Below, piece by piece: positions 1 to 7,632 of a DNA stretch of 15,329 nucleotides. This DNA comes from CAZINM01 sp964540605 (lineage in GTDB: Bacteria; Patescibacteriota; Dojkabacteria; SC72; JAHDCA01), in contig CAZINM010000026.1 of NCBI GenBank assembly GCA_964540605.1, positions 1-15,329 on the forward strand, read 5' to 3'. The translations under genes were made by a program, and so were the position numbers. The first letter of the stretch is position 1, and every line of letters begins with the position of its first letter. The notes under the pieces are model-generated. The model ran no database searches. It saw nothing but the letters and a program-made list of their open reading frames with translations, and was not told where the DNA came from.

Positions 1-1917
1 AGCATCAAGTATAGCAAAGAGGCGCTGGAAATGAGTTATTTGCTCCTCTCCAACGACCCAAACTAGTTTATCTGGGTTGAACTTCTCCTTCTTTTTAATT
101 GTTAAATAAATATCTTGCGTATGATATAAGCCTGTGCCATCGGACTTGATTAAGATTGTGTCAGGTAACCCGTACTCCTGCTCGATTCGTGCAATTACAG
201 CCTGTCCATCGATCTTCTCTAGGTATGGAGAATCGATATGTTGCTCAATGATCTCTTTTCCTCCTTGATAAACATCACTTTCGAACCACACATAACCGAC
301 CTCTTCTCCTACTCTCTTCACCGTTTGTTCCTGTCCGATAAATGCCCAATCTATGATCTTTTTCCAAACATTTCGAATTTTCTCATCTCCAGCTTCCCAT
401 TTCCTTAAGATCTCTTTCACTTGATCTTTTACTGCATCATCTTCATCATATTTTGCTTTACCTAGTTGATAATACTTATGAACGAAATGATCAGATTTTT
501 CATCAGTTTGTGGCTCTTTATTTTCGCCATATTGTATATATGCCCAAATAGTCTGCATAACAGGAAGTCCTTTATCATTAGTGATATTGTCATTCACTAC
601 TTCGTAACCAACAGTCTGAAATAATCGCACCAAAGATTTACCTATGAATAAGTTCAATGCATGGCCTACATGTGCTGTTTTATTTGGATTCCAACTAGGA
701 CTTTCGATAAGGAACTTTTTGCCTTGACCTAAATCGAAATTGCCAAATTTATCAATATTTTGGTATGAATCAAAGAGAACTTGCGTTATCAGATCAACAG
801 AAAGTCGCATATTTATAAAGCTATTACTTGCTATGCTAATTTCTTCAAAATATTCTTTACCAAAGGTATTTTTCAACTGTTGTACAAAATCTTCTGCAGC
901 TTCCCTTGGTGAACAACCTTTCTCTTTTGCTAGTATAAAGGCGATTGTTGATGATATGTCGCCATAACTACTGTCCTGTGGATAAGAAAGATTTAATGAC
1001 TTTTCATCGATATTTAACTTTTGTGATATTTCAGTGGTTAATTTATAGATCAGATCTTGTTCATCTATCAAGCCTAAGTTCGTTGGTTTCCTACCCCTTA
1101 TCCCTAAATTGCCTTTAGCTTTCTTCTCGTTAACTGTATTCAGCTCTATCTTTGGCAGATTAGAATCATCTTTTGTTTCGTGATCAATATTTAATATGGG
1201 ATTGTCAGATGTTAAGGAATAATACTCAGCTTTTGTATTGAAATATTGTTCCACATACTTAGCAATCTCACCTGTCAGTTGCGATTGCAGATTGAATGTA
1301 TTACTAATATAGGTATAACTATCGATAATGAAGATCATGTTCTTAGATTTTATCGAGGTTTTTGTTCTATCGGATTGTCTCCAATTCCATATTCTACAGG
1401 TTGCACTTAGTGCGTCTTTCCAGATTAGTTCTCCCTCACATACTTTTACATATTTTTCCGATCCAATTTCAGAAAACAACTCTTGTCCATTTGAAATACA
1501 CAATTGCAGATCTCCATAATATTGATCAAGATCCTCTACCCCAATTGGTACTTCATACTTAAGAGAGAGCATGTTGTAAAAGTTTACCATCGGATTAATA
1601 TTTGGAAGATCTTTACCATCTAAAACACGCTTAATTAGTGCAATATGTGATGGAACAGCATTTTTGATCTGATTATGGTTCTCACCTTTTATATTCTCGA
1701 TCAAGACTGAATAAGCACCCATCCACGACCTATAAAGATCACTTTGCTCAAAAGTATCTTTTTGGTATTTATTTCGGATCAACTGTTCAGCTTTTCTTAG
1801 ATCTTCAAGGATCTTTTTACTGTAAGAAGTTGATACATTAGCATTTTTGACCAATATGATTGTCTCATTCAATAATGGGATAAGTTTGAAAACATTTTTA
1901 TCGATAATTATTTTCAT
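1..1917 (-). CDS. argS: Arginyl-tRNA synthetase with fused N-terminal B3/B4 editing-like domain (3' end cut by window)
   Basis: Charges tRNA-Arg with arginine in the cytoplasm. From ATG at 1917 the frame stays open for 639 codons to the window edge. Residues ~1-242 are a B3/B4 domain like that of PheRS beta and free-standing COG3382 proteins: LPNINPMVNFYNMLSLKY (104-121), GVEDLDQYYGDL, then WNWRQSDRTK (177-186). A polar linker (~243-280) leads to the ArgRS Add-1 domain (~281-385; SSYGDISSTIAFILAKEKG at 316-334, FIN at 367-369). The class I core follows, with ESPSWNPNKTAHVGHALN (HVGH at 416-419), NDKGLPVMQTIW, RKWEAGDEKIRNVWKK and YHTQDIYL. The KMSKS-like region and anticodon-binding DALR domain lie outside. 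ArgRS normally starts at Add-1, so the ~270 extra residues are unusual. No Shine-Dalgarno is visible. A T-box leader sits immediately upstream. The ArgRS call is firm and the B3/B4 call strong; the editing role is inferred. Confidence 0.95.
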   Translation of the reverse strand, partial: MKIIIDKNVFKLIPLLNETIILVKNANVSTSYSKKILEDLRKAEQLIRNKYQKDTFEQSDLYRSWMGAYSVLIENIKGENHNQIKNAVPSHIALIKRVLDGKDLPNINPMVNFYNMLSLKYEVPIGVEDLDQYYGDLQLCISNGQELFSEIGSEKYVKVCEGELIWKDALSATCRIWNWRQSDRTKTSIKSKNMIFIIDSYTYISNTFNLQSQLTGEIAKYVEQYFNTKAEYYSLTSDNPILNIDHETKDDSNLPKIELNTVNEKKAKGNLGIRGRKPTNLGLIDEQDLIYKLTTEISQKLNIDEKSLNLSYPQDSSYGDISSTIAFILAKEKGCSPREAAEDFVQQLKNTFGKEYFEEISIASNSFINMRLSVDLITQVLFDSYQNIDKFGNFDLGQGKKFLIESPSWNPNKTAHVGHALNLFIGKSLVRLFQTVGYEVVNDNITNDKGLPVMQTIWAYIQYGENKEPQTDEKSDHFVHKYYQLGKAKYDEDDAVKDQVKEILRKWEAGDEKIRNVWKKIIDWAFIGQEQTVKRVGEEVGYVWFESDVYQGGKEIIEQHIDSPYLEKIDGQAVIARIEQEYGLPDTILIKSDGTGLYHTQDIYLTIKKKEKFNPDKLVWVVGEEQITHFQRLFAILDA

Positions 1918-1947
1918 TAGAGTTACACATAATAACTTAGTTTTATG

Positions 1948-1993
1948 AAAAAACCTCATCTCACATAGACACTATCCACATGAGACGAGGTTT
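1948..1993 (-). terminator. Rho-independent terminator alternative of the T-box
   Basis: On the minus strand AACCUCGUCUCAUGUG pairs with the downstream UAUGUGAGAUGAGGUU, giving a long stem with a few G-U pairs, followed by a run of six U (1953-1948). The 5' arm reuses the CGUCUC segment needed by the antiterminator. The two structures are therefore mutually exclusive, as expected for T-box transcription attenuation about 30 nt before the argS start codon. Confidence 0.9.
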
Positions 1994-2139
1994 TTACCCG
2001 TGGTGCCACTCAAATTCTTGTTCTTAGCAAGCACTTTCTTTCATTATTTTTACAAAATATCTAGAGATCCTCCCTCTGCCAATCATATTACGCTCTCACT
2101 GTTCGTAATTCGCTGTAAATACTTACAGATTCGTTCTCT
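1948..2139 (-). promoter_or_regulatory. T-box riboswitch (leader of argS)
   Basis: Transcribed leader of argS that should sense uncharged tRNA. Read on the minus strand, the base of stem I pairs UAGAGA (2140-2135) with UCUCUA (2067-2062). A distal hairpin AUUACG/CGUAAU carries a loop with the T-box-like GUGAGAGC. A stem III hairpin CUUG/CAAG follows. The antiterminator is textbook: GAG, then UGGCACC, ACG, a loop, CGU and CUC (about 2011-1983). The T-box core GAGUGGCACCACGG lies around 2011-1998. The bulge UGGC pairs with a tRNA ending GCCA, exactly the 3' end of all three tRNA-Arg genes in this window. The specifier should lie on the 3' side of stem I, where AGAGGGAGG (2077-2069) contains the Arg codons AGA and AGG; which one is used is not certain. 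Confidence 0.92.
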
Positions 2140-2144
2140 ACATA

Positions 2145-2173
2145 ATATTATCATAAGAGAATAATTCAATCAA
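2145..2173 (-). promoter_or_regulatory. Promoter of the argS T-box leader
   Basis: Minus-strand TTGATT (2173-2168, -35) is separated by 17 nt from TAATAT (2150-2145, -10), which is preceded by an extended -10 TG. The expected start near 2138 coincides with the 5' base of T-box stem I. The promoter begins only four bases after the galK stop codon, so argS is probably transcribed independently of galK. Confidence 0.75.
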
Positions 2174-2177
2174 AAAC

Positions 2178-3554
2178 TCATCTTTTTTCTAATAACTCAA
2201 CACCTGGGCCAGGTGTAAAATCAACGAATTGAAGTCTTTCACCATATGAATATCTGGCAAAAACATCCCTTTTAAATCTTTTGAGATCTGCTGTTCTGAC
2301 AAGAGATAAAGTAATTCCAGAAAACCCACCACCCATATTTCTTGTACCTAGAACATAATCTAGTTTCCGTTGCCATGTGAGTAGTTCTACTAACTCGGGT
2401 GTTCCTTGCGCTAGATCATAAAGTTCAATTGCAGAAATACCTGATAAAGTTAATAACTTACCAATATCGACATATAATTTATCAAAATCATCATTAGATC
2501 CATACCTATCAAACCTATGTAAGACATGGTTTAGTTGAACTACCCTTAAATTTTCCAATATAACATGGTCTAATCTCTTAGCTAATAAAGGATTCAATTC
2601 ATACAATGAATCTCTCATGCTTTTACCTCCATCTATTGATTGATTCCAAATTTGAGGAGTAATATCTCTTAGTGAGGTAAATCCCTCGTTGAAAATATCA
2701 TTAACCAATCTTAGACCTGCTTCACAATCTTTCCTTCTGGCAGGATATCCTGATTCTCCTAAACTAGCACCTCTACTCACTGTAGGATCAATTGTAATAA
2801 CAAATGAATAACCATCCGCTTCAAATTCTGCTGGTAATTGCTCAACAAATTCTACTGGTTTTTGATGAAAATCTAAAAATGTAAATTCATTTGATTGTGC
2901 TAAAGCAATAGCTCCTTGATCTAAAAATCCACAAGGAGAATTTACAAAATATTCATCATTTTCAGCACTTTTACATATTTGGGCTAATCTGAGGCGTTCA
3001 ATTGGATGATCATTCAAAGATAATAGACCTACCGCAAAACCCAATTCTAGTGCAGCTGATGTCGAAACACCTCCTGCAGTGGGAATATTCGAATCAATAT
3101 AAATATCAGCACCTTGAGTTAATTTTAATTCACCTTCTTGAATAAGATGAACTAAGACTGAAACTAAATAGTTTCCCCATAACTGTGATTCGCCTTGAAA
3201 TTTAACAATATCATCGAGATCAATCTCTATCCTTCCGTATCCCTCGCTCACCACAACAACTTTTCTATCCTCTCTCTTACTCATTAATGTTAGGATACTA
3301 TTGGCAGATAATGCTGCCGAAATAGCAAAACCATCGTTATAATCAGTATGATTACCAATGATTTCTGCACGACCAGGACTTCTAACAACAACCTCGGGAT
3401 CTTCAGTACGATCGAACTCAGTTTGGAAAGCAACTTTACAACCCTCAATCCTCTCTCTTAATTTTGGCTCTTTTTCGAAAGCACTGCTTTCACCTGTTTT
3501 GGGAGAATAAATTTCGATAACTTTTGCTTGAGCAGTTTGTTCCGAATCTGTCAT
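2178..3554 (-). CDS. galK: Galactokinase (GHMP kinase family)
   Basis: Phosphorylates galactose (or a close relative) to the 1-phosphate with ATP in the cytosol, the first step of the Leloir pathway. The three GHMP motifs are in order. GRAEIIGNHTDYNDG (61-75) is the galactokinase signature in the variant with GNHTD instead of GEHTD. PTAGGVSTSAALE (158-170) is the phosphate-binding loop. GTRNMGGGFSG (~403-413) is the C-terminal glycine motif. The catalytic aspartate is expected in CGFLDQG (D212). At 458 aa it is longer than E. coli GalK (~380), with an ~50-residue N-terminal extension as in clostridial-type galactokinases. ATG at 3554 has its own extended -10 promoter. No galT, galE or sugar transporter is adjacent, so the exact substrate is inferred from family; related GHMP sugar kinases cannot be fully excluded. 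Confidence 0.9.
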   Translation of the reverse strand: MTDSEQTAQAKVIEIYSPKTGESSAFEKEPKLRERIEGCKVAFQTEFDRTEDPEVVVRSPGRAEIIGNHTDYNDGFAISAALSANSILTLMSKREDRKVVVVSEGYGRIEIDLDDIVKFQGESQLWGNYLVSVLVHLIQEGELKLTQGADIYIDSNIPTAGGVSTSAALELGFAVGLLSLNDHPIERLRLAQICKSAENDEYFVNSPCGFLDQGAIALAQSNEFTFLDFHQKPVEFVEQLPAEFEADGYSFVITIDPTVSRGASLGESGYPARRKDCEAGLRLVNDIFNEGFTSLRDITPQIWNQSIDGGKSMRDSLYELNPLLAKRLDHVILENLRVVQLNHVLHRFDRYGSNDDFDKLYVDIGKLLTLSGISAIELYDLAQGTPELVELLTWQRKLDYVLGTRNMGGGFSGITLSLVRTADLKRFKRDVFARYSYGERLQFVDFTPGPGVELLEKR

Positions 3555-3586
3555 ATCTTTTTGGAAACAAACTTATAATGATATGT

Positions 3587-3595
3587 ATTATAACA
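3587..3595 (-). promoter_or_regulatory. Extended -10 promoter of galK
   Basis: Minus-strand TGTTATAAT (3595-3587) is a perfect extended -10 element. The predicted start near 3580 leaves a leader of about 26 nt before the galK ATG. No convincing -35 is seen. It lies just downstream of the tRNA-Arg(TCG) gene. Confidence 0.65.
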
Positions 3596-3610
3596 TTTTT
3601 TAATAATCAT

Positions 3611-3687
3611 TGGCGCATCCGGAAGGATTCGAACCCTCAACCCCTGGTTCCGAAGACCAGTGCTCTATCCAGTTAAGCTACGGATGC
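3611..3687 (-). tRNA. tRNA-Arg, anticodon TCG
   Basis: A 77-nt cloverleaf including encoded CCA. Acceptor GCATCCG pairs with CGGATGC, the D arm is GCTT/GAGC, the anticodon stem CTGGT/ACCAG encloses loop CTTCGGA (anticodon TCG, reading CGA and probably other CGN codons), and the T arm is GAGGG-TTCGAAT-CCTTC. Discriminator is G73. A20 in the D loop and C35, the main ArgRS identity elements, are present. The GCCA end complements the UGGC bulge of the argS T-box. Confidence 0.97.
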
Positions 3688-3702
3688 TTATTAGACACCG
3701 AT

Positions 3703-3708
3703 ATTATA
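3703..3708 (-). promoter_or_regulatory. -10 element of tRNA-Arg(TCG)
   Basis: Minus-strand TATAAT lies 16 nt before the mature 5' end of the tRNA, which would give a pre-tRNA leader of about 9 nt. No clear -35 is recognised. Confidence 0.55.
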
Positions 3709-3737
3709 CACAAAAGTTTACAGAAAAAGAAAAATAT

Positions 3738-4148
3738 CTAAGTGGGACCTTGATATATGAATCTTTTAGTAGCATATTCCACTGAAGGATCGGGTTGCAC
3801 ATATGAAGCAAATGATTCGTATGGTCTTGCCCATAAACCACCTTCATTTTCATCTGTTTGATGATGATACAAAATATATCTTCTATTTTGATTATCTACA
3901 CAAACCCCAAAAGCATAATAAATTCCACCTTTATAATGTTTGTACCAACCAGACTCGAACTTATCAACCTCACCAATAAACAAAATCTCATCCCCTTGAA
4001 TTGTTTGCCTCTCTTGATCCATAACTACACAATAACCTCTACTTAAATCATCAACTTCTGTATCCAATGCCATTACACCCCGATCTACTAGTTCAGCAAG
4101 ATTAGGGATTACTCTATTCGATGTTTGTTCTTGATCTTGTGGACACAT
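3738..4148 (-). CDS. DUF1653 domain protein
   Basis: A 136-aa soluble protein with no signal peptide or membrane helix. The C-terminal half fits DUF1653: GWYKHYKGGIYYAFGVC, a strand pair, YILYHH, LWARPYESF and a final RF (KRFIY). In family members this is GxYxHYKGxxY...vvYr...lWvRPxxmF...RF. The function of DUF1653 is not established. The N-terminal ~60 residues (NLAELVDRGVMALDTEVDDL... GDEILFIGEVD) are extra relative to the ~65-75-residue stand-alone versions, and I do not recognise them. The gene lies between two tRNA-Arg genes on the same strand; its ATG is 26 nt after the CCA of tRNA-Arg(GCG), so it may be co-transcribed with that tRNA. Confidence 0.8.
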   Translation of the reverse strand: MCPQDQEQTSNRVIPNLAELVDRGVMALDTEVDDLSRGYCVVMDQERQTIQGDEILFIGEVDKFESGWYKHYKGGIYYAFGVCVDNQNRRYILYHHQTDENEGGLWARPYESFASYVQPDPSVEYATKRFIYQGPT

Positions 4149-4174
4149 ATTAAAAGAAGATTAACTTATACATC

Positions 4175-4251
4175 TGGCGTACCCGGTGGGAATCGAACCC
4201 ACAACCTTTGGTTCCGCAAACCAATGCTCTATCCGATTGAGCTACGGGTAC
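4175..4251 (-). tRNA. tRNA-Arg, anticodon GCG
   Basis: A 77-nt cloverleaf with encoded CCA. Acceptor GTACCCG/CGGGTAC, D arm GCTC/GAGC, anticodon stem TTGGT/ACCAA with loop TTGCGGA (anticodon GCG, reading CGC and CGU), T arm GTGGG-TTCGATT-CCCAC. G73, A20 and C35 are present. Most bacteria read these codons with tRNA-Arg(ACG) whose A34 is deaminated to inosine, so a G34 version is unusual. Confidence 0.96.
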
Positions 4252-4555
4252 ATTTTCATCTCCAATTCAGACGACACAATTTGTAATTATGGCTGAATTC
4301 TAACACTATTTATCTACTTTTACACTCGTTTATAAAAATATAACTAAACCCTATATATTTTACATATCAATTTTTCTTTTTTAGATATTTATAGGCCTAT
4401 ATTATAATGTGTATCCGCATTCAGACTGGATCAATACAAATTCGTTTACTGGGATGAAATATATCATTAACAAGATCACAAAAAACCATAAGATCCTTTC
4501 GATACATATATTAAAACTTATCTACTCCCTTTTAGATCAATACCGCTAAATTAAG
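4252..4555. other. Divergent intergenic region between tRNA-Arg(GCG) and uvrA
   Basis: About 300 bases of AT-rich sequence with no convincing gene. It must hold the minus-strand promoter for tRNA-Arg(GCG); a CATAAT about 30 nt before the tRNA is a weak candidate. Around 4400-4408 the sequence ATTATAAT gives a TATAAT on both strands. A 31-codon open frame at 4454-4549 has no ribosome site or recognisable product. Confidence 0.5.
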
Positions 4556-4564
4556 TGCTATAAT
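4556..4564 (+). promoter_or_regulatory. Extended -10 promoter of uvrA
   Basis: TGCTATAAT is a perfect TGnTATAAT extended -10 element. It ends eight bases before the A of the uvrA ATG. Transcription would therefore start about 0-3 nt upstream of the start codon, leaving no room for a Shine-Dalgarno. There is no good -35. LexA-type boxes were not recognised. Confidence 0.75.
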
Positions 4565-4572
4565 AGCAGGTT

Positions 4573-7500
4573 ATGCAGGATCAAATAATCATTCGTGGAG
4601 CAAAAGAAAATAATCTCAAGAACATTTCATTAACTATCCCAAAGAATAAATTGGTTGTAATGACAGGAGTTTCAGGTTCTGGAAAATCTACTCTCGCCTT
4701 TGATACATTATATGCAGAAGGCCAGAGAAGATATGTAGAATCACTTTCTTCTTATGCAAGGCAGTTCTTAGGACTTATGGAGAAGCCAGATGTAGAGTCA
4801 ATTGAAGGTTTATCCCCTGCTATATCAATTAATCAAAAAACCTCTAGTAATAACCCACGCTCTACTGTGGGAACAGTCACTGAAATTTATGATTATATGC
4901 GGTTACTGTATGGTCAAGTGGGTGAAACACATTGTCCTAAGTGCGGTGAGCTAGTAAATGCTCAGTCGATACATGAGATTGCTGAACAAGTCTATTTAAG
5001 ACTGTCAAATATATATAAAGATAACTTATCCACAAAAGTATCAGAAGACGCCTCAAAGATCAGGATCCAGGTGCTTGCGCCTATTATCCAAGATCGCAAG
5101 GGAACCTATATAGAACTACTAGAGCGTTTACTTTCTAAAGGCTTTCTTCGTGTCAGAATTGATAACGAGCTATTCTCCCTTGATGATATTGATGGTATCA
5201 ACTTAGATAAAAATATTAAGCATAATATTGATCTTATAATAGATCGTCTTATTGCACCTGAACCAAATGATTTTGAAAATAAAGATAATAATGCCTTTAA
5301 AGACTTTTCTAAAAGGTTAATTGATGCTTTAGAGTTATCATCGAACATGGCAGAAGGTGAAATAAAGATCATCATAAATGATAGTGAGTACTTCTACTCC
5401 GAAAATAACACCTGTCATAAATGTAAGATCTCCTTCCCAAAGATCCAGCCGGCATCTTTCTCTTTCAATTCACCTATTGGGGCTTGTGAAACTTGTGGTG
5501 GTCTAGGTTCACTTAGAAAGATCGATATCAGTAAAATATACAATCCTAACCTATCAATACTCGAAGGAGGAATATTTCCATGGGCAAATGTTGTAACAAG
5601 AGACGGGTCATGGACAAAGATCGTCCTAGGACAAGTTGCTGAAGCCCATCAATTCAGCCTAAAGACACATATTGGAGAGCTTCCGAAAGAGATCTTTGAT
5701 CTTATCTTTTATGGTACAGGGGCGAATCAGTATTACAGGATCCAATATCAAAATAAGCAAGGTCAATATAGAGAGTACGATGCTGAATATGAGGGTGTAA
5801 TACCTCAAATGGAGAGAAGATATAAAGAAACAGCTTCAAGTTACATCAGACGCGAAACTGAAAGATATATGATCGAACAGCTATGCCCTACATGTGAAGG
5901 TAAAAGGCTTAAACCTTACTCTTTAGCTGTCAAGATCAACAAGAAGAATATATATGAGGTGTCAAAACTTCAGGTTAATGAGGCTAGCACTTTTTTTGGT
6001 GATCTAAAACTGGATGGTAACAAGAAGCAAATATCTGAACCGATAATTAAAGAGATAATCTCAAGGTTGAGTTTCTTGAAAAATGTAGGTCTTAACTACC
6101 TAACCCTTGATAGAAAAGCTACAACACTTTCTGGTGGAGAATCCCAAAGGATAAGGTTAGCATCACAAATTGGAACAGGATTAACAGGAGTTCTTTATGT
6201 ACTTGATGAACCTTCGATCGGATTACATCCAAGAGATGTTTCAAAATTGATATCTGCACTTGAAGCATTAAGGGATCTAGGTAACTCAGTGATCATAGTT
6301 GAACATGATGAAGAAACAATTCGAAGAGGAGATCATATAATAGATGTTGGTCCAGGTGCAGGTGATGATGGAGGAGAAATTGTTGCACAAGGTGATCTTG
6401 AGTCGTTTATCAATCAGGGGTCGCTAACTGCTAAATACCTCCAAAGGTCTCTCTATGTCGGACAATCTTTACAGAGGATACAGGAGCAATTGAATTTGTC
6501 AGTGAATGATCTTGCAAAAGATGAAGACGAAACATCAGAAGAAAATGATAACCCTAGATCAAGGAATGGTGACAAACTTTTACTGTTAAAGGGTGTAAAA
6601 ACTCATAATCTAAAAAATGTTGATCTAACAATTCCATTAGGAAAATTTATCTGCATAACTGGAGTATCAGGCTCAGGAAAATCATCACTAATTAATGATA
6701 CTCTCTACCCTATCTTGATGAATGAAAAAATGCATGGTAAAAGGAAAGTTGGCAATTTCGATATTATTGAAGGACTTGATCATATTGACAAAGTTATTGG
6801 TATTAATCAATCTCCAATTGGTAGAACTCCAAGATCTAATCCTATCACCTACACAGGGGCATTCTCAGCTATTAGAGAACTATTTGCAAATACTCCAGAA
6901 GCTAGAGCTAGAGGCTATAAACCAGGGAGATTTAGTTTCAATGTAAAAGGTGGTAGGTGTGAAAAATGTAAAGGTGACGGACAAATCAAGATAGATATGC
7001 AGTTTTTGCCAGATATGTATGTGACTTGCGAAGAGTGTGGTGGGAAAAGATATAACAAAGATGCATTACAGATAGATTATAAAGGTAAGAATATCGCAGA
7101 TGTCTTAGATATGCGTGTAGAAGAGGCATTAGGTTTCTTTAGTAACATTACAGCCATAAGTAACAAGTTAAAGCTTTTAGATGAGGTGGGACTAGGCTAT
7201 ATAAAGCTTGGTCAATATGCAACAACCTTATCTGGAGGTGAGTCACAAAGGATAAAACTTGCAAAAGAGCTATCAAAATCTGTTGGTGGTCATACAGTTT
7301 ATATTTTAGATGAGCCTACAACTGGACTTCATTTTCATGATGTAGATAAACTACTTTCTGTTTTGAAAAAATTGGTCTATAAAAACAATACTGTCATAAT
7401 AATCGAGCACAATATGGACATTATTCAATATGCAGATTGGATCGTAGATCTAGGGCCTGAAGGTGGCGACAATGGAGGTTATATTGTTGCAGAAGGAACG

Positions 7501-7590
7501 ATCGAAGATGTAATAAATGTCAAAAATTCAGTAACTGGTGAATACTTAAAAGCTCATATTGGTAAAAATCAGCACAGTCAAGTACATTAA
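4573..7590 (+). CDS. uvrA: Excinuclease ABC subunit A (UvrA)
   Basis: The damage-recognition ATPase of nucleotide excision repair, which loads UvrB on DNA. It is a duplicated ABC ATPase. First half: Walker A GVSGSGKST (32-40), CPKC (121-124), zinc module C281-x2-C284...C305-x2-C308, signature LSGGESQRIRLA (~519-530), Walker B VLDEPSIGLH (~543-552). Second half: Walker A GVSGSGKSS (~697-705), zinc module C796-x2-C799...C819-x2-C822 behind GRFSFNVKGG, signature LSGGESQRIKLA (~886-897), Walker B ILDEPTTGLH (~911-920). At 1005 aa it is slightly longer than the usual ~940; an acidic linker around 645-670 (DEDETSEENDN) accounts for part of this. It is the only plus-strand gene here, convergent with nrdG, with a 42-bp gap and no clear terminator hairpin. 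The mRNA is probably leaderless. No uvrB or uvrC is nearby. Confidence 0.98.
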   Translation: MQDQIIIRGAKENNLKNISLTIPKNKLVVMTGVSGSGKSTLAFDTLYAEGQRRYVESLSSYARQFLGLMEKPDVESIEGLSPAISINQKTSSNNPRSTVGTVTEIYDYMRLLYGQVGETHCPKCGELVNAQSIHEIAEQVYLRLSNIYKDNLSTKVSEDASKIRIQVLAPIIQDRKGTYIELLERLLSKGFLRVRIDNELFSLDDIDGINLDKNIKHNIDLIIDRLIAPEPNDFENKDNNAFKDFSKRLIDALELSSNMAEGEIKIIINDSEYFYSENNTCHKCKISFPKIQPASFSFNSPIGACETCGGLGSLRKIDISKIYNPNLSILEGGIFPWANVVTRDGSWTKIVLGQVAEAHQFSLKTHIGELPKEIFDLIFYGTGANQYYRIQYQNKQGQYREYDAEYEGVIPQMERRYKETASSYIRRETERYMIEQLCPTCEGKRLKPYSLAVKINKKNIYEVSKLQVNEASTFFGDLKLDGNKKQISEPIIKEIISRLSFLKNVGLNYLTLDRKATTLSGGESQRIRLASQIGTGLTGVLYVLDEPSIGLHPRDVSKLISALEALRDLGNSVIIVEHDEETIRRGDHIIDVGPGAGDDGGEIVAQGDLESFINQGSLTAKYLQRSLYVGQSLQRIQEQLNLSVNDLAKDEDETSEENDNPRSRNGDKLLLLKGVKTHNLKNVDLTIPLGKFICITGVSGSGKSSLINDTLYPILMNEKMHGKRKVGNFDIIEGLDHIDKVIGINQSPIGRTPRSNPITYTGAFSAIRELFANTPEARARGYKPGRFSFNVKGGRCEKCKGDGQIKIDMQFLPDMYVTCEECGGKRYNKDALQIDYKGKNIADVLDMRVEEALGFFSNITAISNKLKLLDEVGLGYIKLGQYATTLSGGESQRIKLAKELSKSVGGHTVYILDEPTTGLHFHDVDKLLSVLKKLVYKNNTVIIIEHNMDIIQYADWIVDLGPEGGDNGGYIVAEGTIEDVINVKNSVTGEYLKAHIGKNQHSQVH

Positions 7591-7632
7591 AGGAGATCAT
7601 TCTGATGATGAAAGATCAAGTTTAGGGATTTA

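Noticed and set aside
740..1562. Plus-strand open frames at 740-967, 1328-1519 and 1362-1562
   Set aside because: They lie antisense to the continuous minus-strand argS frame, have no recognisable domain and no ribosome site.
4454..4549. 31-codon plus-strand frame (MKYIINKITKNHK...) upstream of uvrA
   Set aside because: No Shine-Dalgarno, no recognised family, and it lies in the promoter region; more likely chance.
7591..7617. AGGAG followed by ATGATGAAAGATCAAGTTTAG just after uvrA
   Set aside because: It looks like a ribosome site plus start, but the frame is only six codons. It may be a relic, and nothing supports a gene.
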